From the NCBI GenBank assembly GCA_015143295.1, contig CM026574.1, forward strand, positions 16,866,938 to 16,930,937: a DNA stretch of 64,000 bases. The letters are read 5' to 3'. Below, in pieces: positions 33,853 to 45,713 of the stretch (positions are counted from its first letter, which is position 1; every line of letters begins with the position of its first letter). A program made the translations under genes and the position numbers. The stretch comes from Tetracentron sinense. Lineage: Eukaryota; Streptophyta; Magnoliopsida; Trochodendrales; Trochodendraceae. The notes beneath the pieces were generated by a model that worked only from the letters and a program-made list of their open reading frames with translations, did not search any database and was not told the origin of the DNA.

Positions 33853-34335
33853 CTAAAACGCTCTATGAAAACTACTACCATGTAATGCCGACAAGAAGAA
33901 AATCAGTTCTTCGTCGCTACCATCATTCTCTCCCTCGTTTTCCGATTCCCGGCGTTCAACTCCGATCTTCTCCGGCAGCACCGAACTCCGGCAAAGCGGG
34001 CAAGTGGCAGAGTCGTGTTGAAGCCACTTGCCCAGGCAGTCCTTGTGGAATACGTGATTGCATTTCAGCTCTCTGATCTTTTCCCCTTCTTGGAATTTGG
34101 ATAAACACACCGCACATTCGATCAGCTCTGGCATCGATTCGCTCCTGTAACGAAAAGTGGGGATCTTTTCTTCAATCAGTGCTTGATACTTTCTAGTCGC
34201 TCTCCAACGTTTGTGGGAGCTTCGCAAACTCCAGGAGGTGGATCGGATCAAGGAAAGTATTTGAAGAAGAATTAAAGAGAAGACGGTGACGATCATGAAG
34301 TAAAGGTCTGAGAAAAATTCAGACAAAGCTTCCAT
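33853..34335 (-). CDS. Small membrane-anchored RING-H2 protein (putative E3 ubiquitin ligase)
   Basis: A 160-residue intact single-exon protein. Residues about 10-30 (LYFMIVTVFSLILLQILSLI) form a hydrophobic, likely membrane segment. A basic linker (31-50) follows. A canonical RING-H2 lies at 74-115 with ligands Cys74, Cys77, Cys92, His94, His97, Cys100, Cys112 and Cys115 and Trp104 at the usual E2-contact site. The C-terminus is acidic (ENEGENDGSDEE) and then hydrophobic. It resembles the small plant RHA/BRH1-type RING-H2 proteins; substrate unknown. I chose the ATG at 34335, not the in-frame ATG 40 codons upstream, because the extra residues come from a TA microsatellite and the paralogue at 27552 starts at the same place. 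Confidence 0.85.
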   Translation of the reverse strand: MEALSEFFSDLYFMIVTVFSLILLQILSLIRSTSWSLRSSHKRWRATRKYQALIEEKIPTFRYRSESMPELIECAVCLSKFQEGEKIRELKCNHVFHKDCLGKWLQHDSATCPLCRSSVLPEKIGVERRESENEGENDGSDEELIFFLSALHGSSFHRAF

Positions 34336-34381
34336 TTTTTTTTGTTTGTTAAATGGTCTAGTGGAGAAGAATAGGCAGGGA

Positions 34382-34413
<32 letters not shown>
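34382..34413. repeat. (TA)n microsatellite upstream of RING-H2 gene
   Basis: A TA run in the putative promoter/5' leader, about 50 bp from the start codon. A small hairpin (ATTTCAGGTAG paired with CTACCTGAAAT) follows at about 34457-34502. Confidence 0.85.
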
Positions 34414-34509
34414 GACTTTGCTACTGAGACCACCGTGACCATGCTGTAAGAGCATTGAATTTCAGGTAGGTCCCATTTCACTTGGTAGGCTCTACCTGAA
34501 ATCCTATTG

Positions 34510-36847
34510 TAAAAACTGGGAAGACACTTTTATCTTAGAGTGGCTTCTCCAAAGGATTTTTGTTTGAAGCTTGCAACACTACCACATACTTAATAAATCG
34601 GCTACCCATAGTTTTCAAAATTGGTCCCTCATGAAGTTTTGTTTGGATCCCACCCAATTACAAATATTTAAGGATTTTTGGATGTGAATGATATTCCTTT
34701 CTTTATGATAACAAAATGACAAAGAGATTAACTATGAACAGGAGCTCCGGTTGAACAATCAACTGAAGTAACCCAAAAATTTACTTAGGAAGTGGTAGTT
34801 TGGTAATTATGAACACAAAGAATGGTATTTTTGTACAATAATTTATTTCCAGAAACACCCCTTCCCAAGGCAAATTTTGGGATGCTCCACCCCCTAGTAG
34901 ATCTGCCAATATGTATCCACCATCAGTCATCCAATTACAAGTTGCTCTCAATAATGGACACATACCTCTTGCAACCAGCTCACTTGCCACTGTAACCAGA
35001 TCCTCGACTTTCGTTCACACCATTAGCACCGTCTTCATCATAGATTCACCCAATGAACTTGCGGCTACGATGCCACAACCAAGCCTAAATCTTGGCTTGC
35101 AACTCGGCATCCCCTCCCTCTCACATTCTTATCCCAATGCCAAAAAATTGTTGCGGAGCCGACTTGTTAAACTCAATCTCTCAAAGATCATCGTTAGAAA
35201 GATGCAATGGTTGATGAGTTCAATGCGATTTTACGCAATCAGATATGGTCCTTAGTTCCTCATCACCTCCAAAAAAATCTGGTTGGCTGTAGATGTGTTA
35301 ACCACATCAAGCATCGTGTCGATAGGTCAATTGAACGCTACAAAGCTTACCTTTTCGCCAAAGACTTCAACCAACAACATGGAGTGGACTTTGATGAAAC
35401 CTTCAGTCCTGCATAGTAAAGACCATCACTATTCGGACTGTGTTTGTCCATCGCTATGGCCAAGAACCGAACCGTACGATAATTTGATGTTTGAAATGTC
35501 ATTCCTCATGGAAAACTTGATGAGGAAGTTTATACGCTACAACCACAAGGGTATATTGATCGAGACTATCCAAATCACGTTTGTCATCTCCATATGGCCT
35601 TATATTGCCTCAAACATGCCCCTCGCACCTGGTTTCAACATTTTAGCTCATTTCTTCTCGGCCAAGGATTTCATTGCAGCCATGCTGACCCCTCCATGTT
35701 TGTTTTACATCAATCAGAAGCCACAATTGTTTTCCTACTTTATATAGATGATATCATACTAACTGGTTCATCTCCACACTTAGTTTGGCCATTTATTCTA
35801 CATCAATCGGAAGCCACATTTGTTTTCCTACTGTAAGTAGATATCATACTAACTGGCTCATCTCCACACTTAGTTTGGCGATTTATTCTACATCAATCGG
35901 AAGCCACATTTGTTTTCCTACTTTGAGTAGATGATATCATACTAACTGGCTCATCTCCACACTTAGTTCGATCATTTATCTCAAAGGTGTCGAATGAGTT
36001 TAACATGAAGGACATCAGAGATGCACACTTTTTCCTTGGCATGGAAGTTCAAACGAAGTCTAAGGAGCTTACGCTCACTCGATCAAAGTATGCTTTTAGT
36101 CTCTTACCGAAACACTACATGGTTGGGGTGAAGCCATGCACAACACCTTTATCTACATGAAGATTCTTCTTATTATTGTCACCTTGTTGGTGCCCTTCAA
36201 TACCTCAACCTTACCCAACTAGATTTTACTTTGCAGTTAACCAAGCCTATCACAATATCTGCAAGCCAACTACCGCTCATCTTGTTGACACAAAATGTAT
36301 TCTACGAAACATTAAAGTTACCATCAGTGACGACATCTCCTTCCAAAAGGGTTCCTCCTTTGATCTCATAGCATACTCTGATGCCAAATAGGCAGGCAAT
36401 CCAGACGACCGAAAATCTACAAGTGGCTTTTGGATATAACTTAGACCAAATCTCATATCATGGGGTAGAAAGAAGCAACCCACTGTATCTCGCTCCAGTG
36501 TAGAGGCTGAATACCATGCTTTACCATCTGCCACCACTGATACAATATGGATCTGCTACATTTTAAGAGACCTTGGGATTCCAATCATCTCTCCTACTCG
36601 GCTCCTATGTGATATCTCAGTGCAACATACATGGTAGCAAACCCCATCTTCCATTCACATAAAAACATATAAAAATTGATTATCATTTTGTTCGTGAACG
36701 AGTTGTATATATCTAGGGACTTACAAATGTCCTCTGTGTCCACTACTCAACAATTGGTGGAAATTTTCACCAAAGCCTTAATCGGTCTGCAGTTAAACTT
36801 CATTCGTTCCAAGCTTATGCCACTGACGTCATTAACTTGTGGGGGGC
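34510..36847 (+). pseudogene. CopB remnant, integrase end to RNase H (unit 2)
   Basis: It is collinear with 7335-8561 plus 14897-16097 of unit 1 but lacks the CopC insertion, so it gives the empty site at about 35530. A block at 34706-34875 does not match the other units. RT is marked by KHAPRTWFQHFSSFLLGQGF (35605-35680) and YIDDIILTG (35735). The 93-bp active-site segment occurs three times. RNase H traces run to the CKL-like end at 36790-36838. Many stops make it non-coding. Confidence 0.85.
35705..35978 (+). repeat. Triplicated 93/90-bp RT segment in CopB (unit 2)
   Basis: Copies start at 35705, 35798 and 35888. The middle one has lost one codon (GTAGATATC versus GTAGATGATATC). Confidence 0.9.
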
Positions 36848-37095
36848 TAATAGATAAAGATACCAAATAACAGCAAAGATTCACAAGAGTCCAAAATGGA
36901 CTCTTTCCTTTATTCACAAAGAGTCTTAATGGAACTTTGTTTCCTTTAATTGTTACCCACTCTCATTGTTGTACACCAATTGTATTTTCTATTTTGAGTA
37001 ATTGTAATCTTTCTTCATCTATAATACAAACCCCCATACATACACACAACAGGGTGTGCGATTCATCTTCTTCTCTCTTATTTTCAGTTATAACA
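36848..37095 (+). repeat. CopB 3' LTR (unit 2)
   Basis: It starts TAATAGATAAAG after GGGGGGC, ends TTATAACA, and is collinear with 16098-16344. Confidence 0.65.
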
Positions 37096-37129
37096 ATAGA
37101 GAATTACAAGTCTTATTTATTTATTTATT

Positions 37130-38010
37130 CTTGAGCTAACTAGGTTTTAAAATCTTGGTATATTTAGATGTAACATTATACTATGAAAGAGCTAAGAAGT
37201 AGATGCACAATTGTTTTGAAATGTTTGAGAAGTTCAGTCACACTTGTAGGTAATAATTTGATAGGTGCATATGGAACATTTGGCAAGCTAGTGGAGGATC
37301 GTGAGATATTTGACAAAATGCATGAAAGAAATGTTATTTCTTGGATGCGATTCTTTATGGGCCGGTATTTGAGAATTGGGTTGGAAGATGAAGTTCCATT
37401 GTTAAGAAGTCAAGGAACGCTAAGCGTACCATCATTATCCATAATCTCACCATTTTTAGATAATGTAACAAATGATTTTTTGACTGACAACTTTTAGGAT
37501 ACACAAAGTCATTTGTTTTATTATATAGAAAGGGTGAGAGTAAGTATTGTGAGAGTATGTTTAGCATTCTTCTAATTAATTAATTTTTATCATTGAAAAT
37601 GTATTTCAAGCCAAGACAATAGTAAGACATTTGTGTGTATCCTGAACTTATGTAATAAGAGTATCCATAATTTTATGTAATAAGAGATCAAATTTTGCGC
37701 GGAGAGGAAGCTTTTTCAATATTGCATGAATGCGATTTGGTGGTTTTTTCCTGAATGAGTTAATTTACAATGTTTAATGTTTTGAAGGTTCGTGGAGATG
37801 ATAAAGCTTTAAAATATGGGAGATAACTGCATGGTGCTATAGTCAAAAAAATTTTAAAGGATGATGTTTGTATAACATTATAGGGACATACCTAGTGGCT
37901 AAGTATTTGGAATGTGAGGAAGTCTTAAATTTTAGGACAGTGTTTCAAGGAACGAGGAAGAGAACCACTATTACATGGTGCAAACAAAATTATCTCCTCC
38001 CTTAGTGGTG
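37130..38010 (+). pseudogene. PPR-protein pseudogene (unit 2)
   Basis: VTLVGNNLIGAYGTFGKLVE and IFDKMHERNVISWM at 37183-37350 are the clearest PPR repeats in the window. A MITE follows at 37427-37559, then PPR text resumes near 37700-37960 with frame breaks. It is collinear with 16440-17395. In the intact family such repeats are helical hairpins that bind organellar RNA; this copy lacks a usable frame. Confidence 0.7.
37427..37559. mobile_element. Small palindromic MITE (unit 2 copy)
   Basis: It has the same 133-bp structure and position in the PPR remnant as 16698-16830, so it was inserted before the units duplicated. Confidence 0.6.
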
Positions 38011-38405
38011 CAAGGAGTTAGAGTTGAATCAGCATCCAAATGCTCTGAGCCACACTTAGTATTTTGTAAACTACTCAATAGTCTCATCACACGCCTCATA
38101 TTGAGCTATTTTATATTTAATATCAAGACGTGAACCATATAGAAGGTGTCTGGTTGGGAGTCTGTCTATTTACTAAAACAAAAGAGAGTGATTGATCTTG
38201 GGGGTCATTTAATTCCCCCATATCTTTCCCAAGAGATGGGCATCTGAATGATTGTGCCAGTGTAGATCGTATAACCCCTTTGGGAAAGGACTTGGGTTTG
38301 AGTCTATTAGTGTGGCAATGGAAGGCCCACCTTTATGCTACACTAACTCTAAACCAAGATAAATGATTTTTTTTGGGTGGTAAGTTGGGGTTAGGCAGAC
38401 CCCTA
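38011..38405 (+). repeat. Duplicated non-coding block, possible SINE (unit 2)
   Basis: It is collinear with 17396-17815 and ends at a T run at 38409-38420 that may be the LINE tail read on the other strand. Confidence 0.3.
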
Positions 38406-39693
38406 CCAATTTTTTTTTTTTTAAAAAAGGCCGCAAATGCTATTATATTCAATGGTACCGCTTCCTAGATCGATCTTCACAGAGAATTGACTGGGTCACA
38501 ATAGATAAAGGCACCGGAGGAAAGGTTACACTTGAAAATTTCAAACAAAGTCTAGCTAGGGAATCAACGGCTATGTTCACCTCATGCCAAATGTGCTTGA
38601 TTTTACAATTTACGAATCCTCAGACCAGATTCCTAGCAATCTAAAAATCGTACATCCATGTCCACGAAGGATTATTCATGCAACCAACAACCCACTTCGA
38701 ATAAGCCTAAACCCACAGTTTGGACGTTCAAAATTATTTTGCAATTTAGAAACCTTTAACAATCGCACTTAGCTTCAACTTATCAATATCATCCTGCTCA
38801 CATCCTTCAGCAAAGGCAACACAGAGATCTCCTCTATAACCTTGAATGATTCCACCCAAGGTTGCTCCATTTTCACGGAGAGAGCCATCTGTATTCAAAG
38901 TCCACCAGCTCTCCAAAGGGAAGCTCCTAGAACAAACCTTTTCCCCAGGAATACAAAAATCCGTTTCTATACCCCACCTTGCCATAAGCGATCTACTTCT
39001 TTCCATGTCCACCAGACAAGATTTTATAGCAGCGAAGCGCCCTCTTGTGTCTTTCTTTATCAAATTAGACAACAAAACTGAATCCCTGAATTACTTTGGA
39101 AGATAAGATTGTTTCTTTCCCACCACACATAACACTTTGGATCAAATCAGAACCTTTGAGCGCAACTGGAATCCAAAGATTTTCCTCTTCTCATCCACGA
39201 GAACTCCTCCTACAACCACACCATACTAATATACAATTCCAAATCTCTAGAGTGAAATGACATTCAAAAAGAAGGTGGTGTAACCCTTCAAAGGCAGACC
39301 AACTGAAAATGCACTTGGAGCAATTGAGAATGTTATGGTTAACCAAAACCTCTTGAGTTTGAAGAACATTTAACCAAATTAGCCATGCATGCTATCATGC
39401 TATGTCTAGCATCATTCATGTTGAACGAGCAAAATTTTACCCCACTTAGTTCAAGGTTTAACATCTCTGATTGCATTCCACGCTGACTTGAGGGAAAAGA
39501 GCCCATTAGAATTCAGTTTCCAAATAATCTAGTCATTTTTAGATTGCATCAATTGGTTTTGGGAAGGAATGTTAACCCAAACTTTACATAGAGTTGCAAA
39601 TCTAACCAGAGGAATTTCCTAGGCACCATCATAGATTAGAGTTGACACCATCATAGATTTAGGAATATCATACTTTAGACGAGGACCATAGGT
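38406..39693 (-). pseudogene. LINE remnant with RNase H (unit 2)
   Basis: On the minus strand, 38746-39075 is open for 109 codons and encodes a LINE-type RNase H. WWTLNTDGSLRENGATLGG has the first catalytic Asp, followed by LCVAFAEGCEQDDIDKLKLSAI. The rest is broken. It stops at about 39693, where CopA integrase starts on the other strand. Units 1 and 3 continue there with more LINE, so this junction is a rearrangement breakpoint. Confidence 0.75.
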
Positions 39694-42320
39694 TTCTCTT
39701 AACAAACTCGTTTACCATTTGGTTCCTCTTTATATGTGTCTGCTGAACCTTTTGAATTAATTCATTCTGATGTTTGGGGCCTTGCTCTTGTAGACTCTTA
39801 TGATGGTTATAAGTATTTTGTTACCTTTATTGATAATTGGTCTCGGGCCACTTGAATTTATTTATTGAAATTTAAGAGTGAGGTTCTCTCTACCTTCAAA
39901 GATTTTCATAATATGATTGCTAATCAATTTAATGCTTGTGTCAAGATTTTTCAATCAGATAATGGTACTGAATTCATTAACAACCTTTTCTCTGAATATC
40001 TGAGTATTCAGGACATTATTCACCAAACTAGTTACGTGGGCACCCCCCGATAAAATGGCGTAGCTGAATGAAAAAATAGACATCTTTTAGAAATTACTAG
40101 GTCTCTTATTTTCAAATGCATATTCCCAAACAATATTGGTCTCATGCTATCCTTGCCTCTCCTTACTTGATTAACAGACTCTCTAGTCGTGTTCTTGGCT
40201 ATAATTCTCCTCTTGAAGTTCTCAAAAATCAAAAAATTGACCTTTCACATCTTCGTATTTTGGGTGTCTTTGTTATGTTCATGTTTCTATATCTCATCGA
40301 GATAAACTTGATGTCCGTGCTATAAGATGTGTGCTCTTTGGTTACTCTTCCACCCAAAAAGGATACAAATGTTATGATCCTGAAAGTAAACTTTTTATAT
40401 CCCTAGATGGTTATTTCGTTGAGACCAAATCATTTTTCTAAATCCAATCTAATGATGTTGATGGGACTCGGTCCCAGGAGGAGTGTTTTACTAACACGAC
40501 CCCTCTTCCAACTATTGGACCAATTGTTAGCCCTAACCCTACCTCTAGCCAATGCCCAGAACCGATTGTTGTACCTCCATCGGTCATCCAAATTGAAGAA
40601 GAGGCCTCAGCTGAAGTCCCCGTAGTGACTACACATGAAGCCTCTCAACATAAGACAACTAGAGTTTCTAAACCCCTGCTAAGCTGTAAAACTTTTATAC
40701 CTATCAAGTTGTAACCTTTCCCATTCAAAATCACTTGACCTATAATAATGTGTCTCTATCACATTTAGACTTTTTAAGCTCTATCTCCAATTAGCCTAAT
40801 AGTTTTCAGAAAGCCAATACTCTACCAGTGTGGAGAAAATCCATGGATGAAGAACTCTTGGCTCTCGAAAAAAAATCATACATGGGACATTGTTAGATTA
40901 CCTAAAGGAAAGAAAATTGTGGTATGCAGATGGGTGTATAAAATCAAGTATAAGAACGATGGGACTATTGAGAGGCACAAGGCTAGATTAGTAGCAAAAT
41001 GTTTTTCTCAAACCTATGGAGTTGATTATAAGGAAACTTTTTCCCCAGTTGCAAAAATGAATATGGTTCGAATCCTTCTATCTGTTGCTATTAATTATGA
41101 TTGGTTATTGTTTCAAATGGATGTTAAAAATGCCTTCTTACATAGAGATTTGGAAGATGAAGTTTATATGAGTGTCCCACCAGGACATCCTCAGGAATCT
41201 CAAATGAACCCAGCCTGTAAATTAAATAAGACCTTATATGGTCTTAAGCAATCCCCTAGAGCTTGGTATGCAAAATTGAGTTATGTTCTTATGGGAAGTG
41301 GGTTTAGCCGAAGTTCAGCTAACTCCTCTTTATTAACTAAACAAAGTACTGTGGGTCTTACTGTTGTCCTGGTTTATATTGATAATATTGTTATTACAAG
41401 AGATGATAGTCAAGAAATTATTAAGTTGAAGTCTCTTCTTCATAGGAAATTTTCTATCAAAGATTTGGGAACTTTAAAATACTTTCTAGGTATGGAAATT
41501 GCTCGTTCGAAGAAAGGCTTATTTTTTAATAAAAGTAAATATGTCTTGGACTTACTATAGGAAACGGGAAAATTGGGTGCAAAACCTACTGAAATTCCCA
41601 CTGACAGCTATGGTAAACTTGGATTAGATGGGGAACTCTTAGAGAATGTTCATCAAGTTCAAAGATTGGTTAGAAGATTGATTTATTTGACTATCACTCG
41701 TCCAGATATTACATTTGCAGTTAGTCTGATTAGCCAGTTTATGCATGCTCCAAGGATTAGTCATATGAATACCGTTAACAGAATTCTGTATTATTTAATT
41801 AAAGGCCTCACCTGGTCACGGAATATGGATGCAAAAAAATAGTCATACCAAAGTCACAGGTTATGCTGATGCAGATTGGGCAGGAAGCCCAATTGATAAA
41901 CGATCTACTACTGGGTATTGCACTTTTGTTGGAGGTAATATTGTCACTTGGCAAAGTAAAAAAAAACCCGTTGTTGCTTGTTCTACTACCAAGGCGGAAT
42001 ATAGAGCCATGATGTCTACCACAAGTGAATTAACATAGATTCAGACTCTCTTACGCGATTTGGGAATCAAGACTTCTCTACTAATGGATATGTTCTGTGA
42101 TAATCAATCTGCCATACACATCGCTTTCAATCCAATGTTTCATGAAATAAACAAACATATCGAGATAGATTGTCATTTTGTTCGAGAGAAGGTACAAGCC
42201 AACATTATCAAACTCCATATATTCTTAGTGAGGATCAACTAGTGGACATTTTTACCAAGTGATTTCCTTCAGCAAAGTTTCATGAGATTTTATCGAAGTT
42301 GGGCTCGATTGACATCTATG
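39694..42320 (+). pseudogene. CopA pol remnant: integrase, RT, RNase H (unit 3)
   Basis: It starts inside integrase (FELIHSDVWG near 39752; QSDNGTEF near 39955) with TGA at 39853-39855 in place of a conserved Trp. RT is open at 40847-41560, but its active site reads YIDN (about 41378) where YVDD is required, so the second catalytic Asp is gone. Stops at 40792-40794 and 41558-41560 coincide with stops in unit 1. RNase H follows (GYADADWAGSPIDKR, about 41860) to 42320. It is followed by the hAT MITE and then the CopA LTR. Confidence 0.9.
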
Positions 42321-42328
42321 CTCCAACT

Positions 42329-42784
42329 TAGGGATGGCAACGGGCCAGGCCAACTGGGTAACCCGCCCTACCCCTATTGGGACGGGTTTGGGGACCATTT
42401 AAATGGGGTAGGGGCAGGTTTGGGAATTTGATTTTAAACCCAAGTCGGGTTTGGGTCAAGGATGGGTTTAGGCCGCCCCACCCCACCCCTTCTATAATTT
42501 CAAATCACTATTTTACCCTTACTTTAATACTAAAATTACTTAATTTTTAGTGGATATAATATGAAATATAGCCCCAACTTGCCCCGACCCCCCCCCAGCT
42601 AGTGCTTAATGGGATGGGACGGGGCAGGGCGGGGTGGGGATTGGTCTAAAAACCGTTTTCAAAAATCTGAAGGGCCTGCCCTGCGCCTCGCCTGCCCTCC
42701 CCGGGTTTGGGGTAGGATTTTTCCATTAGGGTTGAGGTCGGGATGGGGGCGCCCCGGCCCAAACCCACCCCATTGCCATCCCTA
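42329..42784. mobile_element. hAT-like MITE in CopA
   Basis: This 456-bp GC-rich element has perfect 12-bp TIRs TAGGGATGGCAA and TTGCCATCCCTA. It is flanked by an exact 8-bp duplication CTCCAACT (42321-42328 and 42785-42792). An 8-bp TSD fits hAT. The empty site, with one copy, is at about 5317-5324 in unit 1. It has no coding capacity of its own. Confidence 0.93.
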
Positions 42785-42802
42785 CTCCAACTTGAGGGGG
42801 AG

Positions 42803-43020
42803 TGTTGCTGGTGAAGGAGGATTCACCAAGATTTATTTCTATTTGTGGGAACTCCATTTGTAGTAGTTGCCTTTCTTGAAACCCTTGTACTCTTATTTAA
42901 CTGAGAGGCTCTCATTGTAAGACCTATGAATAAGATATCTCTACCCTCCTTCACCCGTGGAGTAGGCTTCTTGCCAAACCACGTTAATCCCTTCTTCTCT
43001 TTGCGATTGTTGCTTTACCA
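42803..43020 (+). repeat. CopA 3' LTR (unit 3)
   Basis: This 218-bp LTR has ends TGTTGCTGG and GCTTTACCA. The purine tract TTGAGGGGGAG precedes it. CopB gag begins immediately after, as in unit 1. Confidence 0.85.
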
Positions 43021-45214
43021 TTCTTATCCATCAAACTTGATGAACTGAATTATCTCCTCCCCATCTTTGTGTCACAAGACTTCTTTAGCTTCGTTGATGG
43101 CAGCATTCCTACTCCACCAAGTTGCCTTGATAATGGAACACCAAATCCAACATTCTCCTATATATTGCCAACGTACCAACCCATCATGAGCTGCCTCAAC
43201 GCAATACTCATCGAAGGTATTCTTGCCCCAACCATTGATCTCACTACCTCTAAGAAAATTTGGGAGCTTCTATCATCCACATTTACGCAACAATCCGGAG
43301 CACAAATGAGGCAGTTTCGACTCAAACTTCATAAACTTCAGAAGGGAACCACCACATGATTGCATTAATCAATCAAATTAAAATCATTGCCGACTTACTT
43401 GCCGCTTTCCAATATCGTGTTTTCAACCACGGTCTAGTTATGTAGTCTTCCACAGGAATATGAGCCTTTTGTGATAGCAATAACAAATCGTTTGGAGCCG
43501 ATTTAGTTTTGTTGCACTCCGAGCTCGGCTCCTCAAACATAAACAACGCATCCCCTAATTTTCTCCCATTACCAACAACCCCGATGGGGCAACTATAGTT
43601 CTCTTCAATCAATGGCAATCACATTTAAATACACCAGGTCATGGTAGCTCCAATGGCATTCTAGGGGCTGGTCCACGTCCTCAACAGCATGGCTCGGGTC
43701 GTGACCAATATTCTTGCCAAATTTGTCACCTACACAGTTACTCGGCTATCAATTGTCGACATCGATTCAATCACACCTTTCAAGATGTTAATGTGCACCA
43801 ATCCTTTGATGCCATGCAAATCAACCAGCCTATTGACTCTCATTGGTATCCTGACACAGGTGCTACGAGTCATATAACGTATAATAGCTCGCTTCATCAC
43901 CAAGCTACCGATTATTTAGGTAATAATCAAGTTATTGTTGGAAAGGGCTCTTTCTTTTATTTGCGAATCCCTTTGTTTAATCCTAGAAATGTGAAAAAGA
44001 TTTATCTTTCGCATTTCTCCTTTCTTACCACCCCTTCTTCTAAGCTTCAGTTAAATTTAGTCTTTCTTGTTCGTCAAATTCAAAAACATTCTTAATTTCC
44101 TTGGGGTTTCTGTATTAAGGATCTTCGCACAGAGACTCGCCTTCTTGAGGGGAGGACTAAGGAAAAATTGTACCTAAGCAATTTTTGTAATTAGATGGCA
44201 CTCACATCCAACACAACGACCTCCAAAACATGGTATCGCCGATTGGGGCACCCTTCTTCTAGTATTTTGCAAGTTCTATTTCAAAATAAGTGTTTGGATT
44301 GTATTAGGAATAAATATGATTTGCTTTGCTCCGATTACAGGCAATTTAAAAGTACGCGTTTACTATTTCAAAATAACTGTTTGGATTGTACTATGAATAA
44401 AGATGATTTGCATTGCTCCGATTACAGGCTATTTAAAAGTACATGTTTGCTATTTCAATTATCCACCCACCATAGTGAAAAACCTTTTCATATTGTTTAC
44501 AGTGATCTTTGGGGTCCAACACCCATTGCTTCTTTATCTGGCTACAGTTTCTATATCACCTTTATCGACAATTATAAGTTGATACACTTGGATTTATTTA
44601 ATGAGACATAATACAAAAAGTTTAAGTTGTTTTGATAACTTTAGGCGAATGTAAGAAAATGTGTTTAAGAGAAAGATTATATTTTTGCAATATGATGGGG
44701 GCGGTAAAATGTTAGCAAGGTATTTTCTTCCTTACTCACCGCTCATGGCATTTCACATGGTTGTTCATGTCCTCACACCCCGCAATTATAGGATTTTGGT
44801 TTGAAGCTTTCAACACTACCACATACTTAATAAATCAGCTACCCATAGTTTTCAAAATTGGTCCCCCCATGAAGTTTTGTTTGGATCCCACCCAACTACA
44901 AATATTTAAGGATTTTTGGATGTGAGTGCTATTCCTTTCTTGGTGATTACCGAAACGGCAAAGACAATTTAAGCCCAAAGTCTACTTGCTACATCTTCCT
45001 TGGTTAAAGTTCCTTGCACAAAGGGATTGGATATCTATATATTGTTCCATGTTGTCTTCAATGAAACCTGTTTTCCATCTCTTGAATGCAGTTCCATGCC
45101 TCCAATAGTAGGTTGTCAACCTACCTATGTTGTGTCGGATCAGCAACATGCTGCCCATGATCACTCTCCACCTTCTTTTGTGTCTCAGTACTTGTCATAT
45201 GCTACCAATGATAT
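43021..45214 (+). pseudogene. CopB gag, protease, integrase remnant (unit 3)
   Basis: It is collinear with 5550-7820. The gag text is better kept (SQDFFSFVDGSIPTPP at 43069 onward). The zinc knuckle near 43715 again has Tyr for His. The protease motif DTGATSHI is near 43855. Pre-integrase has the 87-bp duplication (44276 and 44363). Integrase traces (VYSDLWGPTPIAS, 44490-44530) lead into the linker. CopD is inserted after GATAT at 45214. Confidence 0.82.
44276..44449 (+). repeat. 87-bp in-frame duplication in CopB pre-integrase (unit 3)
   Basis: Copies start at 44276 and 44363. It has the same structure as 6824-6997. Confidence 0.85.
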
Positions 45215-45631
45215 TATTAACAGTGGCAGTAGCAATAGTTCATCATCCGGATTGTCACATGGAATACAATCCCCTCCAATGTCCAACATAGCTGTCACGG
45301 TGGTGGATTCCCTTGCTTTTTCTAAATCAGTGCATCCTAATCTAAGGGAACAGCACACAAGGCAACATCCAAGACATACTTCTCTACAAAAGGAAGTAAT
45401 AACCACATTTGGAAACCATTGTATCAAATCCCACAAGGATTTTCGGTGAACATAGAAAGAGACTTTCTAAGCTTTATCTCTTTTTATATTCTGTATATTG
45501 TCTTTCTATAACCAATGTTAAGGTTTAGAGTTTCCATAAGTTGTAAAATCCTTGTAAAGCCTTTGTTATATATTGAATGAATATCAACGTGCATCTCTCA
45601 AGTTGAGAGAATTGGATTCAAAATTCTTTTA
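45215..45631 (+). repeat. CopD 5' LTR
   Basis: 417 bp, starting TATTAACAGTGGC and ending ATTCTTTTA just before the primer site. Confidence 0.95.
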
Positions 45632-45644
45632 TGGTATCAGAGCT
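45632..45644 (+). promoter_or_regulatory. CopD primer binding site
   Basis: TGGTATCAGAGCT is complementary to the 3' end of initiator Met tRNA, the usual copia primer. Confidence 0.9.
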
Positions 45645-45713
45645 GATTTTTCTTGAGACCTGTGATTGCTCATCTCTCAAGTAATTCCTTTCTTCATCCT
45701 ATTTGTTTGTCTC

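Noticed and set aside
34336..34455. N-terminal 40-residue extension of the RING-H2 protein
   Set aside because: It is read through a TA microsatellite and has no counterpart in the paralogue at 27552.
45000..45449. 149-codon open frame ending in the CopD 5' LTR
   Set aside because: It is a chance fusion of CopB linker with the LTR frame of CopD across the insertion point.
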